Assembly (NCBI GenBank): GCA_013365325.1
Contig: JABVXV010000028.1
Location: 62,001 to 126,000 of the forward strand
From: Dipetalonema caudispina
Lineage: Eukaryota; Nematoda; Chromadorea; Rhabditida; Onchocercidae
DNA: 64,000 nt
Reading direction: 5' to 3'
A program made the position numbers and the translations under genes. Positions 1 to 11,065 of this stretch are shown piece after piece. The notes below the pieces were generated by a model. It made no database searches, was not told where the DNA came from, and was given only the letters and a program-made list of their open reading frames with translations. Each line of letters starts with the position of its first letter. The first letter of the stretch is position 1.

Positions 1-884
1 AAGTTGCACTCTTGAAAATGTATATGAATCACACATGCTGATTGTATCACTAATTTTATGCTTGATTTATTTCAAGTAAAATTTATTTTCATCAATAAAA
101 AATGTGGAAATTCCTGCTTAAAGCAATGCGATGCTCTTGAAATTAGGATGTCTTACTTAATTAAAGAAAGAAGTGGTGAAGAAATAATGTAGAAATATGC
201 ACTAACGATAAAGTTCATGAAATTGTTAATGGAAACAAGAAAGAATCAGGAATTCATTCATTAAACCTGACGATCAAATAAGAATACAAAAATTTCCAAC
301 GTATTCGAATTATGCGTTTCGCTGTCGTATATTTAACATATAATATATGCTTAGCATTATACAGCATATTCAGTTAGACATATATGTTAAATTATAAATA
401 AAGGCCTTCTCGTTTTCTTCAATTCTCAACAGAAAACAAAACAGATGGGAATCAAATCAAAGTGTATTAAATTGAGTTTTTTTTTTTTGAATTGTGAAAA
501 TATTCCATTAAAAGTCATCATAAAACTTTTATTTTTCTGTTCACTAACTCATACAATAAAATTTTCTTATGCTAAATGAAATGAAATAATAAAGATATTA
601 TTCATTTTTAACTCTTTTAAATTATTGATTGTTATACTTTAGTTCATCTATTTTTTAAAAATAAATTTCATCTTGACGAATAGTTTAAAATTACGCAATG
701 ATGTAGAGCAAAAAGAACTGATTAACAACGAATGTGTTAAAAAAGCTGCTGGTAATAGAAAACGATAGAGTGGAAAATGTTTTATACTAATTAGAGAAGA
801 TAGAAGTAAGGTACATCATTAATATACCATTTTCATTATAGGAAATACAATTTTTACAACAACAAAAAAGTGAATCATCATAAA
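1..884. other. Intergenic, no gene seen
   Basis: AT-rich sequence with no convincing exon on either strand. The right end is the 3' flank of the minus-strand EGF-like gene. Confidence 0.5.
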
Positions 885-2477
885 TTACTGGTAATTTTTT
901 GCTTTTTTTGTGAGAAATGTCAATATCCTTTGACGATTAGCTATTATATTCTGTGCATACAGATGCTCTTCGATACGTTTAATTCGTCGGGATTGCGCTG
1001 TTCGTTCACATCCAAACAGAATTACTACGAGCGGTAATATCGATAAAGCGCCAATTGGTCCCAATTTATAAACCTGAACAAATGATTATTAGCATTTCAT
1101 TTCAGTTCATCAACATATAACAGCACTGGCTTGAAATTTCTGTAATATGTTTCGTCGTACTGTGATATTATCCATCTATTCCCATTTACATATATGATAC
1201 CATATTCTGGTTATATTTATTCCATGAAATACTCAAAATCTTGCGAAATATTTTCTTCGTCTATGGAGAAAATAACAAATGGTGGTAATATGCTGAAAGC
1301 AAAATGGAATACCTTTTGATTGTAATAAGAATAAACGTCGGATGTTTCTAATGATTTGCAAAATTGTCCACTGTATGGTTTTTTACATATACAACTTTGT
1401 CTAGTTGCATCTGATACACCATGAATGCATTGGATTTGGTCGCAATTGATACCTTCCCAACCAACCGAGCAATCGACGCAACTAAAATTTATGCCTTTTA
1501 TGGTTTGTGTTCTCCTTATTTTGCCACTTAATTTATTAATTTAAATCCATTTAAATGATCACCACCATCATATTCTAAACTCATTTAATGATGCTTTCGT
1601 CTCTTATAACGGTTTCTGATATCGATTATCCAATTTTCCGTATAACGTTTTTAGTAACAATGTTACGATCAAGTAGAAAAAACCTATTGCCCTTCTTTAT
1701 TCATTCTTGAACCTCAATTATCATTTATTTGTTCCATTAAGTTAGAAATAATTTACTATTGCTTACTGATAATATGAATTTCAATCACTACATAGGAAGG
1801 TTCTATTCATCCATACCTAAGTATCATAGACGAAAGTGTGAGCATGTTAAGTTTTATAAAAGAAAGAAATTTTTTTCTAACTGGAATATTGATCAAAATG
1901 CTGAGTGATTCCACTAATTTTCGAATTTACTTCAAATTGCAAATTAGAAATTGAAACCTTCCATTCGATTGAAATTTATTAAACTTGCAATGCATGATTC
2001 GATTGCAGTACGTACCACTATAACCACTAATACATACACATTGGCCATCGACTACACGACCTTTGTTACAGCTGAATTTGAATTTCTTTTTTTTTTTTTT
2101 TTTTTTTTTGTTAGTTTTACTTATGGAAATTTCTTTCATTTAAACTTACATAATAAATGATATAATTGCTACTTTCCATTATTAAGTATTGTAGACATTA
2201 CGCGTGATACGAGCAATATGTTCCTTGTTTGGATGCTTTTACATTACCTTTTTATCTTCTATCATTGGTCTATTGAAATGGATTTTAATTAAATTTTAAA
2301 CAGTTAGATAGTTGAATTAACTGCAACTGATTTTGCTTGAATATATTGACGAGGTTACTATTCTTAATATTCATGAAAATATCACATGATCTTTTGATGG
2401 TTTCTTCGTCGAATACTTCCAACAAGATCGATAGCATTTAATACAATAATTAATAATAGGATAATCTTTGTATCCAT
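885..2477 (-). CDS. Small EGF-like single-pass membrane protein
   Basis: Four exons read on the minus strand: 2477-2386, 2071-1985, 1481-1313 and 1073-885. Phases are 2, 2 and 0, and the total is 178 residues plus stop. The protein opens with a signal peptide (MDTKIILLLIIVLNAIDL). Cysteine-rich EGF-like modules follow, roughly residues 31-107, with laminin/EGF spacing (GQCVCISGYSGTYC, CSVGWEGINC, CICKKPYSGQFC). A hydrophobic segment at about 121-138 (GALSILPLVVILFGC) then leads into a basic tail of about 40 residues. The inferred topology is extracellular EGF repeats, one membrane span and a short cytosolic tail, fitting an adhesion or signalling surface protein. I do not recognise a named orthologue. 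The acceptor of exon 2 is unusual: on the coding strand it is preceded by a long A-tract instead of pyrimidines. Confidence 0.8.
2087..2109. repeat. Poly(T) tract (23 nt)
   Basis: Homopolymer inside intron 1 of the EGF-like gene. It reads as poly(A) on the coding strand, a few bases before the exon 2 acceptor. Confidence 0.9.
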
Positions 2478-3614
2478 CGATTCTTATTTATATTATTTAA
2501 TGTTGTGAATTCCTGAAGATGAATACTTGGAATCGAATCCAACAACGATTAACAGCGTTGTGCAGAAATGAATAATATTTTCAATTGTGTTGTTCAGGTA
2601 GGATAAACGGTAAATTTGAGTGCTACGTGACGATAAACAATGTAATTTCTGAAAGTTTGCAGTTTTAAAGAAAGAATTAATAGGTTGAAAATTTTTTAAA
2701 ATAATGGAATAAAGAGAAAAATAAAAGAGAAGCTGTGATGAGAGAAGAGAAAGGAATAAATGGTATAACTTGAAACTAAGCTAAATATATGTAAACAAGT
2801 AGAATGTAATGTATCTTCTTGTCTCACAAAGTTGCTATATTGAGCAAAAAACAAAATTTTGAAAATAAATTCAAAGCACAATTTATTTCATCAATTATAA
2901 AATTAATAGATGAAGTTCATTTTTGTAATAATTTCGAATGAGCGTTGAAATTTCATTGAAGATGAATCTTGTTCCAATGTGTACAGGCAGAATAACATTA
3001 CATTAAGAATCGGATAATGTAACGTTAACTTTTAAAACATTGAAATTTGAAATAACTATTAGACAAGTGCTGAAAATATTACAAGAATCAAGCAATAATA
3101 TTTTTAATCAACAGATAGGATCAAATAAAAATGTTATAGTATTTTGGAGGAAGCGTTTGTTCAGTATGCACTTTGTAATTTAAGTATGAAGTGTAGGAAA
3201 TTGGTGAAGGTATTGAAAGGAATGTTGCGTAGAAGGAGAAAAAATGAAATTGAAAGTGAAAAGTGCTTAACAAATCATTAATGATTATTTGAAGGGAACA
3301 AGTTTCGATCATCAATTAACTATTATAGATGAGATATTAACAACAAAAATAATAACATAAATAAATATCACACAATATAATAATATGTTCCAAGATATGA
3401 TTCTCAGCCATGCTTGTCTTCTTAATATCACATTATCAGTATCGATTACCTGGCAATATTATTCATAGATTTGGTTACTGAGGAAGGCCTAAAAAGTAAT
3501 TAATAAGAAATAAGCAAGAAAGAAAAGAATGCCTGAAATATTTGTAACACTCAAATGACTGAATGTACACAATTTCACTTTTGTTTGGACGCAAGTTTTT
3601 GCATTGTGAGCCAA
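2478..3614. other. Divergent intergenic region
   Basis: Lies between the start codons of the minus-strand EGF-like gene and the plus-strand MIA40 gene, so it should hold both promoters. It is AT-rich; no exon or distinct promoter motif was identified. The short ORFs here have no splice context. Confidence 0.5.
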
Positions 3615-4959
3615 ATGGATCGATTAAGATCGTTGGGAAGCTTACTTTTTGGGGTATCATGGAAGCCGTGGGGAATGGGAAGTGGTAGCAGTAGGGAAGA
3701 TATGGTATGTTTTTGGAAGTTTTTAATCTCATTCATTGTTAATATATACTTCTAATTCAACCACAAATGAATTTCTTTACGCAGAAAGCCGTAATTTAGT
3801 TTGAGAATCGCTGAGAAGTTCTCACTGCGAGATTTGACAATGTAAGATAGCTATGATTCAATTTATATGTTCAAGAAGATAGAGCTAGTTCGGTAAGATG
3901 TTAGAAGATTCTAACAAACTTCCGAAAATTTATCAACCATTTTAAACTTGTCACCTCAAGTTTACTTTTCATTTGAAACTTCATAATCGTACATTAAATT
4001 CCCCTCAGAGTTAGTACTTCTGATTGGTTATCTTTCATCCTTCTTCCATAAGAGCATCTTTCACTTTATATGTTCACTATTCGTGAATTGTACCAGTTTA
4101 CTTTCGGCATATAGCAAAATGTTCACTCTTATCATCATAAGAAGACTTGCCAGATGAGTAGTTCCGATCTTAGCTTGCAGGATGTATTATCAGTTAATGA
4201 TACAAGCATATATTACTGTAGTATTTAGATTCACAGTATAACGCGGGAAGAATACGATGAACCAATCCGAGATGCCTATGTGGAGTCACTGGCACGTATG
4301 TCATATGCAGAACTCGATGACAAATACAATCCAGGTATTCAGGTTGGGGTTTGAACCTTCAGTCTCCGCAACTCAGAAAGTTGCTGCAGGCATCATCCGT
4401 GCAACCAAATATTTGATAGAATTCCATGAAACTGCGCTTTTTCGAAGGATTTAGAAAATTTCAACGTAAGGAATGTTACCGGTGTGATTTAAATAATATT
4501 TTCTTAGGTCCGACGTTACCAGATGGAAGTGTGAACTTTGAATGTCATTGTGTTGGTCATTTGGTCGCTAGTCCATGTGGTCATGAATTTCGTGAAGCAA
4601 TAAAATGCCAGAAAAGTGCTGGGGAAGCAGCACTAGAGGAAGGAGCTTGTGCAACAGAATTCATGAATTTCATGCAATGCGTTATTCGAACAGGATGCTT
4701 TAAAAGTGAGTTTGTCATTCTTGTCTTGAATCTATATGGCTTCCACATTTTGATGAATGTGTAGCTTATTATGAGGTTAGTTGTCTATGAAAGTATATTT
4801 CATGCCTCTCGAGTATCATTATAAAAGATTTATTTGATGATAATAAATGTCACTAGAAGGAAAATTGCAGGTAGACGCGACCTTAATGATGATGAAGAGG
4901 AAGAAGTACAGGAAAAAGCTGAATCCGAGGATTCGATGCATTCTCATCAAACTTCATAA
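3615..4959 (+). CDS. MIA40/CHCHD4-type mitochondrial intermembrane-space import oxidoreductase
   Basis: Four exons: 3615-3704, 4229-4334, 4508-4705 and 4871-4959. Phases are 0, 1 and 1; the product has 160 residues. Family role: MIA40 oxidises incoming CX3C/CX9C proteins in the intermembrane space and passes electrons to ALR/Erv1. Evidence: a tract ITREEYDEP like the N-terminal VTKED segment of CHCHD4; the family signature LPDGSVNFEC; and a twin CX9C helical hairpin (C89-x9-C99 and C113-x9-C123). The acidic C-terminal tail (DDEEEE) is also typical. Oddity: the redox-active CPC motif reads C78-H79-C80. The N-terminus has about 30 extra residues before the conserved start; whether it targets or anchors the protein is not clear. 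The reading frame open across intron 2 (4335-4507) is not needed, because the flanking exons join in phase. An AATAAA lies at 5193. Confidence 0.88.
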
Positions 4960-5192
4960 CGGTGCCTGGTTCTACAATTTTTTATTGCTTTGAAGAATAG
5001 TGTTTCTGCTTCAAAATTTTGTTTTGGACTTAAAGTGGGTTTACAGTTATCAGTGCATTGCTGCCGTTTTTGTAAAAAGGATTACAAATTCTTCTCATTG
5101 GTTGTCTTTTATTCGAATCTCATTATTCTGAATATTTTACGGCATTAATTTCAGCATTTTATTTATTCATGAATTTTGCTGTCCTTTACTTT

Positions 5193-5198
5193 AATAAA
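5193..5198 (+). promoter_or_regulatory. Polyadenylation signal AATAAA (MIA40 gene)
   Basis: Canonical hexamer about 235 bases past the MIA40 stop codon on the same strand, the first good candidate for its 3' end. Confidence 0.5.
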
Positions 5199-7579
5199 AT
5201 TACATTAAGTTGGACGACCTTTATTTGCTAAAATGTTTGGTGATCTTAAGAAAGTAGAACTTTGTGTAAACTGGGACTGCTATTTGTTATAACAGACGGT
5301 ATTTAGGTAGCCGTGGAACTGGATCTGTAAAAGAGAAGGAATTTAGTGTGTCCTAGTTGTTGACAAGTGAATTCCCGAATTTGGCTAAATTTTTTATGGC
5401 TAATTTTCAAAAGGATGTATAAGTTTTTTGGTACTTTTTGTATACGCAGTGCACAAAACATGCGACTGGAACAAGGAGAATTTTGGAGAGAAAGGTTCTT
5501 GCCTCCTCTATCGTATTTCCTGGAAACGGTTTTGTCCATTCTGATGCGGTCTCTGGCAACATCTATTAAGAATATGAAACTTCTGACTTTTCAAACTTGT
5601 TCCAGTTCTTGTGTTTGTTGTATAGCAAAAGAAAGTTAGAGGGATTCACGCTACTTTTCAGAATTGCAATGATGTTTACGCGGCAAATAAAATCTTAATA
5701 TTTACAATGAAAGGTGTATTTTTATGAAAAATGTGATTGGAAGAAGTCTTTTTGACTATCTGCTGATAAACGTTATTTCAAGCTATGTGAAAGGTCGATT
5801 GCGCAACGTGCATTTGCTTTTGAACGGAGAAGCTTGCTTGAGTAAACATTGGCGATAGATGGATGAAAGGAGAAAGAGTGAAATGCTAGTTGGAAATGAC
5901 AGTTCTGAAGATGACGAATGAACAACCGCTTTTCACCTACTATATTTTAGTGGGTATAATTGGGGTCAGAAGCTCTTAATAATCATCGGATATGTTAGAG
6001 TAAACTGTTTCGAATCATTTTAAACTGAGTTGCCTGGAACGAATTGAAACATAATGGATTGAATTGGTGTGTTGAAATCTAACTAATGAAATTGAAATGA
6101 CTTGAGTTTTCAAACGAGGCAGGACGGAAGTAAGATAAAATTACCACCACGAAGTATAGTTTGCAGGAAAATTAATGAATTAAGAGTGTAGCTCAGAATG
6201 CTTCGGAATTTCCCTCTATTGATTTTAAGTAAGCCACTAAAATTCTGTCACATATCGACTATGAATTGGAGTAATTGCATCAATAACGTTATGTATTTAG
6301 GATGTTTACATCGATGATATTATACTGATTATACAGTCATACTGATATCACCAACAGGAATAACAATTTTATGCTCGATATTACAGACAGTTTTCCTAAT
6401 AACTGTTGTGAATTAATTAATTAAATGTTTGCCATTTCTTGCATTGCTTGTTCATTTATTCATTGCCTTATTTGTTAGTCCAAAGTTTTGTATTTCGGAA
6501 GAAACAAATCTCTTAAATAATGAATTTCACTTTTCTTTTTTGACAACAGGTAGTAGATAAAAACAGGTCTATATGCTGGGAATTTAATGAAATAAAGCAG
6601 ATGTCAGTTTTTTCCTTAACAAAGGAGCGGAAGGAAAGGAACTCAAAGGTGTGACCTTTCATTCTAAGAAGACTTATCGGATCTTTGGTTTTCTACTCTT
6701 GAAGTACTCGTTGTCGCTACGGTTTTTCATGTGTCCACGGATATTCATATTCTGAGTGCACGGATTAGTATAGCATTTATTGTCATATATCAACTGAGAA
6801 GAAATCAGAATGAAAAAAAAAAAAGATCACTTTTATCATTACTCCACTACTACTATCATTTTTATCATCTCTATTACACTATTATCATATTGTTATTTTC
6901 TCTTTTGTTACTATTCATTTTTCTTTTATCTTATTAAGAAATTGGAAATAACTGATATGAAATTAGTCCTATATATTAAGCTAACAAAATTAATGATCTA
7001 ATCCATTTGTATTACTTTATCCATCTTTGTACATACCTTTAAACTTACAACAACACTTCAAACTTTATCATTCTTCATCATAAGCTGTCATAATTTGCTA
7101 ACAATATGAAATGAGCCAAGTGTAGCTTGAAAAATGAAAGAGATAATCTGATTATCGAGAATACTTCGACGTCTATGTTTTTGCGCACTTTAACAATTAA
7201 GGAACAAACATTTGGTCTAAAATTGAGCAAAGAGAAAAAAATAAGTGGTATAATTTCAATGATTATAATTCTAATTAATTAGCATTTCATACACATCCAT
7301 CATTATTATAACTTTTATAATTGCTGTTAAGAGTTCCCATCAATATTTCATATCAATATTTTAATTTTTAGATTTAAATTTGTATTTATTTATTTCGATT
7401 TCTTTTTTTTTTTTTTTGGAAGGGAATATGAGAAGCGCAGGCAATCAAAAATGTTTCGTCAAATTTTGTTGTTGATCGATTGAGATATAACGGTACTAAA
7501 AGCATTTCATCGTAGAAAGGAAGAAGAAAGGAATCCAAATCCGCAATGTACACTAAAGCGGTTATACTTTTGTATGCAA
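5199..7579. other. Intergenic, one weak short ORF pair
   Basis: No firm gene. At 5724-5858 (+) there is a 44-codon ATG ORF. It is followed in the same frame, directly after its TAG, by a second ATG ORF of 20 codons with an acidic end (5859-5921). These are weakly coding-like and discussed as a finding. The rest is AT-rich with short A/T tracts. Confidence 0.4.
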
Positions 7580-9994
7580 TCATTCCTGATTGATACTGCT
7601 AAACAGTTTAAGACTTTGTGTACTAATATATCAGATACCAATTATTACCTGTCTCTCTGAATCTCCTGCTTCTTGGGCGGAAATTCAACACTAAGAGAAG
7701 AAATCAATCAAGCTGTCGCAAAATTTTCATGAAATCTCTTCATGAATTGTCAAAAGCTGACATCGACATTGATGGTACTAATGAATTATAATATTCTATA
7801 TTTTACTTCAAGTATGAAATAGTTAAAATGAAAGAAAAAAAAAACTAAAAAGATGCATCATACATATAAAATGTATCATACAAAAGTTTCATATAAAATT
7901 TTTTTCGTTGAAAAAGATATTTCAAACATTTGAATTTCTTTTTTTTCTTTTAAACTTTATTAAATATGGTACGATATGTTAGATTCAATAAAATCTTAAG
8001 TGTAATCATTACTCTGTAACTGCAACGATGAATATAGATGGTAGTAGTATTCAAAGCAATCAAAGGTTGAGAAGTTAAAGGATGTAGGAGAAAGGGGAAA
8101 AATGGACGGAGAATTAGTTGAAGATAAATTCCGGTTCAGTAGTAATTAATTGGAATATGCAGGTATCCCTTACAAGAAGTTTAGTGAATGAGACACCTCC
8201 CATTGTGCTCGATTGCGACTGTGGTACTGGTTTTGAAGAGTACCACTTAGCGGTACCCTCTTTTAATTTCAGCTAATAAAGCCCTCTAAATTATACCGTA
8301 ATAGATTGCTGATAATATGGAAGTTAAGATTTAAGATGAAAATGAGTTCTTTCTCGTATTCCGAATCTTTTGACCTGAAATCATTACTTAGTATATTAAA
8401 AATTACTTTAAAGTGATATGTTAAAATTAAAAATGAAGAGAAACATACAATGCTTAAGGTTAAGTTTAGTAATTTGCAATAACTTTATTTTTTGAACTTT
8501 TATTTTTTATTTATCACTTTACAACTTCTGTTACTTCCACGCTATCGAATTTTGCCAATTTGAATTTAAAAAGAATTCAGCAAGTAATCTTCTGGAATTT
8601 TATTCTTTGATTCTTGAAATTTTTAAAAAAGATTCAGTGAGTCAACGAAGGAAAGTGAAACTTCTTCAATTTAATTTAATTAATATGATCAGAAAATTGT
8701 ATAAATAATTTAATTAACTAAAATGTAATGGATCAGGAGCCATCCAATAACTGCTGTTCAATTGTGCATTCACTTAGTTAGTAAACGGATACTATCCTAT
8801 GACCATTTACTACTCTCCACCCATTTATTTACATCACTGTTGTCAATCATTTCTAAAACAACTCGAAAACTTTGTCTCTGCTACGGTACAATACAGACGG
8901 TATAGAAGCATGAAAATGAGGATATAGAAGGTGTCGTAAAGTGCGAAGAAGTATTTTCAGATATTATCTGCTCTCTTTATATTTTCTCTTTCTTATATAG
9001 AAGACTCTCTAATTTCAGGCGAATATTCATTCCAACAGGTCTGCTTTGGTACCATATTTTCTATTTGTCTTACCTTATGTCGGCAATTTTTTCTTGCATA
9101 CTTCTTGCTTGTTGAAGTGTTTTCCATTGCACCATCATCAGCTTGCTCTTACCAATTTCAAGTACCTTCTAGAAGAATCAAATAAGTATTCTTTTTAACC
9201 GCTTCTTTCTTCTTCTCTCGAAAAAAAAAAAAAAAAGGAAAAATCTGTTAAAGCAGCGACAACATCAGAATATCTTTCAATTTTTTTGTCTTTAACTTAA
9301 GCTTATCCTTCGCGAGTGCTATTATTGAGTGAATCGGTTATCTTTTGGTATGTATATTGTGATACTGATCCATGAAAGATACATTTGAGTAATTAAAAGT
9401 TCTACAAAAAATTAAAAATATTATGGAAGAAACTTTTTGATTTTTACTTTAAATAAAATTTGAAAACTTGGCCAAAATTGGAGAAAAAATTACAGTTGAC
9501 CTTTTAAGCAACAAATGTCAACAAATTTATTTCTCGTTTATTTAAACGGAGAAGTTAACGTTGTCAAACACTCTGATCATTTATTTTCAACACAAGATAG
9601 AAAGGTATTGACAGAAGAGATAACTTCCACAGTTAGAATTTGAGGTCAGTATATTATTGGTTAACCTTTTACAATAGCCCAACTTATTGGAAGGATATTG
9701 TACCATTCAAAGCGGAAGCTATTCATAAGAGAACCACTGCTGTGATGCAATAACTATTATAGTAACTCTTATGTGCATATTTCAAAGAATTAGCAAAATA
9801 TTTTAAAATGGGAATGGCAGAAGTCGAATTAGATTCTAAGATATATCGTATATCTTAAGATTTTCTGAAGTTCGAATGTGAATTTAATCGTCCTTGCAAA
9901 ATGTTCCTACTATGAAAATTAGGTCACCTTTTTTATCTGCTAATTTGTGCAGCTGAAGTGGATCAGAATAATTGTACAACACATCAACGCCAAC
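7580..9994 (-). CDS. Unrecognised multi-exon gene, 5' end not found
   Basis: A chain of minus-strand exons with good borders: 9994-9911, 9168-9074, 7690-7649 and 7598-7580. The second has acceptor TTCTTCTAG and donor AAG|GTAAGA; the third has acceptor TTCTCTTAG and donor CAG|GTAATA. Phases agree at each junction (0, 2, 2), giving 79 codons to a stop. Peptide pieces include VGVDVLYNYSDPLQLHKLAD, then a charged, probably helical stretch with QWKTLQQARSMQEKIADI, then EFPPKKQEIQRD. No start exon was found; in exon 1's frame the sequence just upstream is open and hydrophobic. The last exon is uncertain: two other acceptors (after 7588 and 7557) would end it further on with a different tail. The family is not recognised. 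The two central exons are the best supported. Confidence 0.45.
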
Positions 9995-10294
9995 CTGTTT
10001 AGTATAATTATAAAATAAATTTACTAATAGCACCAAAATAGCCAAATAAAACAATCAATTCAAAAAATCAGACAAATTATAGAAAGAAATGTTTACTTAT
10101 ACTAGTGAGAAAAGGGACGAAAAACAAAATATTCTCAAATTCTATCATTAATATCGATTTCCAGAAATTATTAAAATCAATAAAATTTCAAAAAAAATTG
10201 GAGTTTAGAAACTTTTGCATTAAGCGATTTCAATTCTAACTAAAAAGGACATAAGCTGACAATTACTTACGATAAATTCAAAAGTGAAATAAAC

Positions 10295-10313
10295 GCACAC
10301 GCACACGCACACG

Positions 10314-10361
<48 letters not shown>
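10295..10361. repeat. (CA)n microsatellite
   Basis: CA/CG-rich start grading into about 40 bases of pure CA dinucleotides. Confidence 0.95.
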
Positions 10362-10365
<4 letters not shown>

Positions 10366-10860
10366 TACACATATTTCAAGAAAGAAAGATTTATGATGGA
10401 TCTATTTAATTAAGTAAAAATAATGAAAGGAAGAAAGTATTGAAAAAAAATTAATGCAATAAATAATAATTTGAATTTGTAGTAAATAAAGAAGTGAACT
10501 TAGTAAGTCTTTAAGTATTTTGCCAATTTTTAATAGCAATTTCTATCATTTTAATGGCACATGTTGAATGAAACAGTTAATAGTTGGTAGGAATATCAGA
10601 GGAATTAAATTGAGATAAAGCAAACGAATTCGTTTAATAATTTCATGTAAATTAATAAATTTAGCTAATGAACAGTAGTTGTAAGATAAATCAATTCTTC
10701 CATTTCATTTCATTTTCCTTTCGTAAATCCTTCTGCATAAAACAATTTCGAGCTATTATTTTTGTTTGCTAATTGATAAATTAAAAAATTGATAGCTATG
10801 ATAAGCTGATGACGGCAATTAGTTTTTGACGAAAATAATTTTTTCGAAGGAAATAATTTT

Positions 10861-10911
10861 TGAAAATGTTTATTGGACCGTCGTGTACTGACGGTCCAAT
10901 AAACATTTTCA
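10861..10911. repeat. Perfect 22-bp inverted repeat with 7-nt loop
   Basis: The left arm 10861-10882 and right arm 10890-10911 are exact reverse complements around the loop GTGTACT. The inner arm is GC-richer (GGACCGTC/GACGGTCC) than its surroundings. It lies about 155 bp past the stop codon of the first Otx-like gene. It could be a hairpin RNA, a miniature inverted-repeat element or a 3' regulatory stem; no function is shown. Confidence 0.9.
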
Positions 10912-11065
10912 CCAATAGAAGTTTTTTACGAATAATTTTACGAATAATGGCTTTATTGTTTTGGTAGCATATAATGTATATATTCACCATTTTCAATTTA
11001 ATTAAAAAAAATTAAAATTCAAATATTATTAATTACACATAAAAACTTAATACACGCCCAATTAT

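Noticed and set aside
4340..4360. tRNA-like box GGGTTTGAACCTTC
   Set aside because: No matching A box or acceptor stem nearby; no tRNA gene was found anywhere in the window.
4335..4507. Open frame through intron 2 of the MIA40 gene, with a protein-like stretch
   Set aside because: The flanking exons join in phase as CHCHD4 sequence (KYNP-G-PTLPDG) and the stretch has no counterpart in the family.
5303..5639. ORFs on both strands after the MIA40 gene
   Set aside because: No domain, no splice sites in phase and composition like the surrounding AT-rich DNA.
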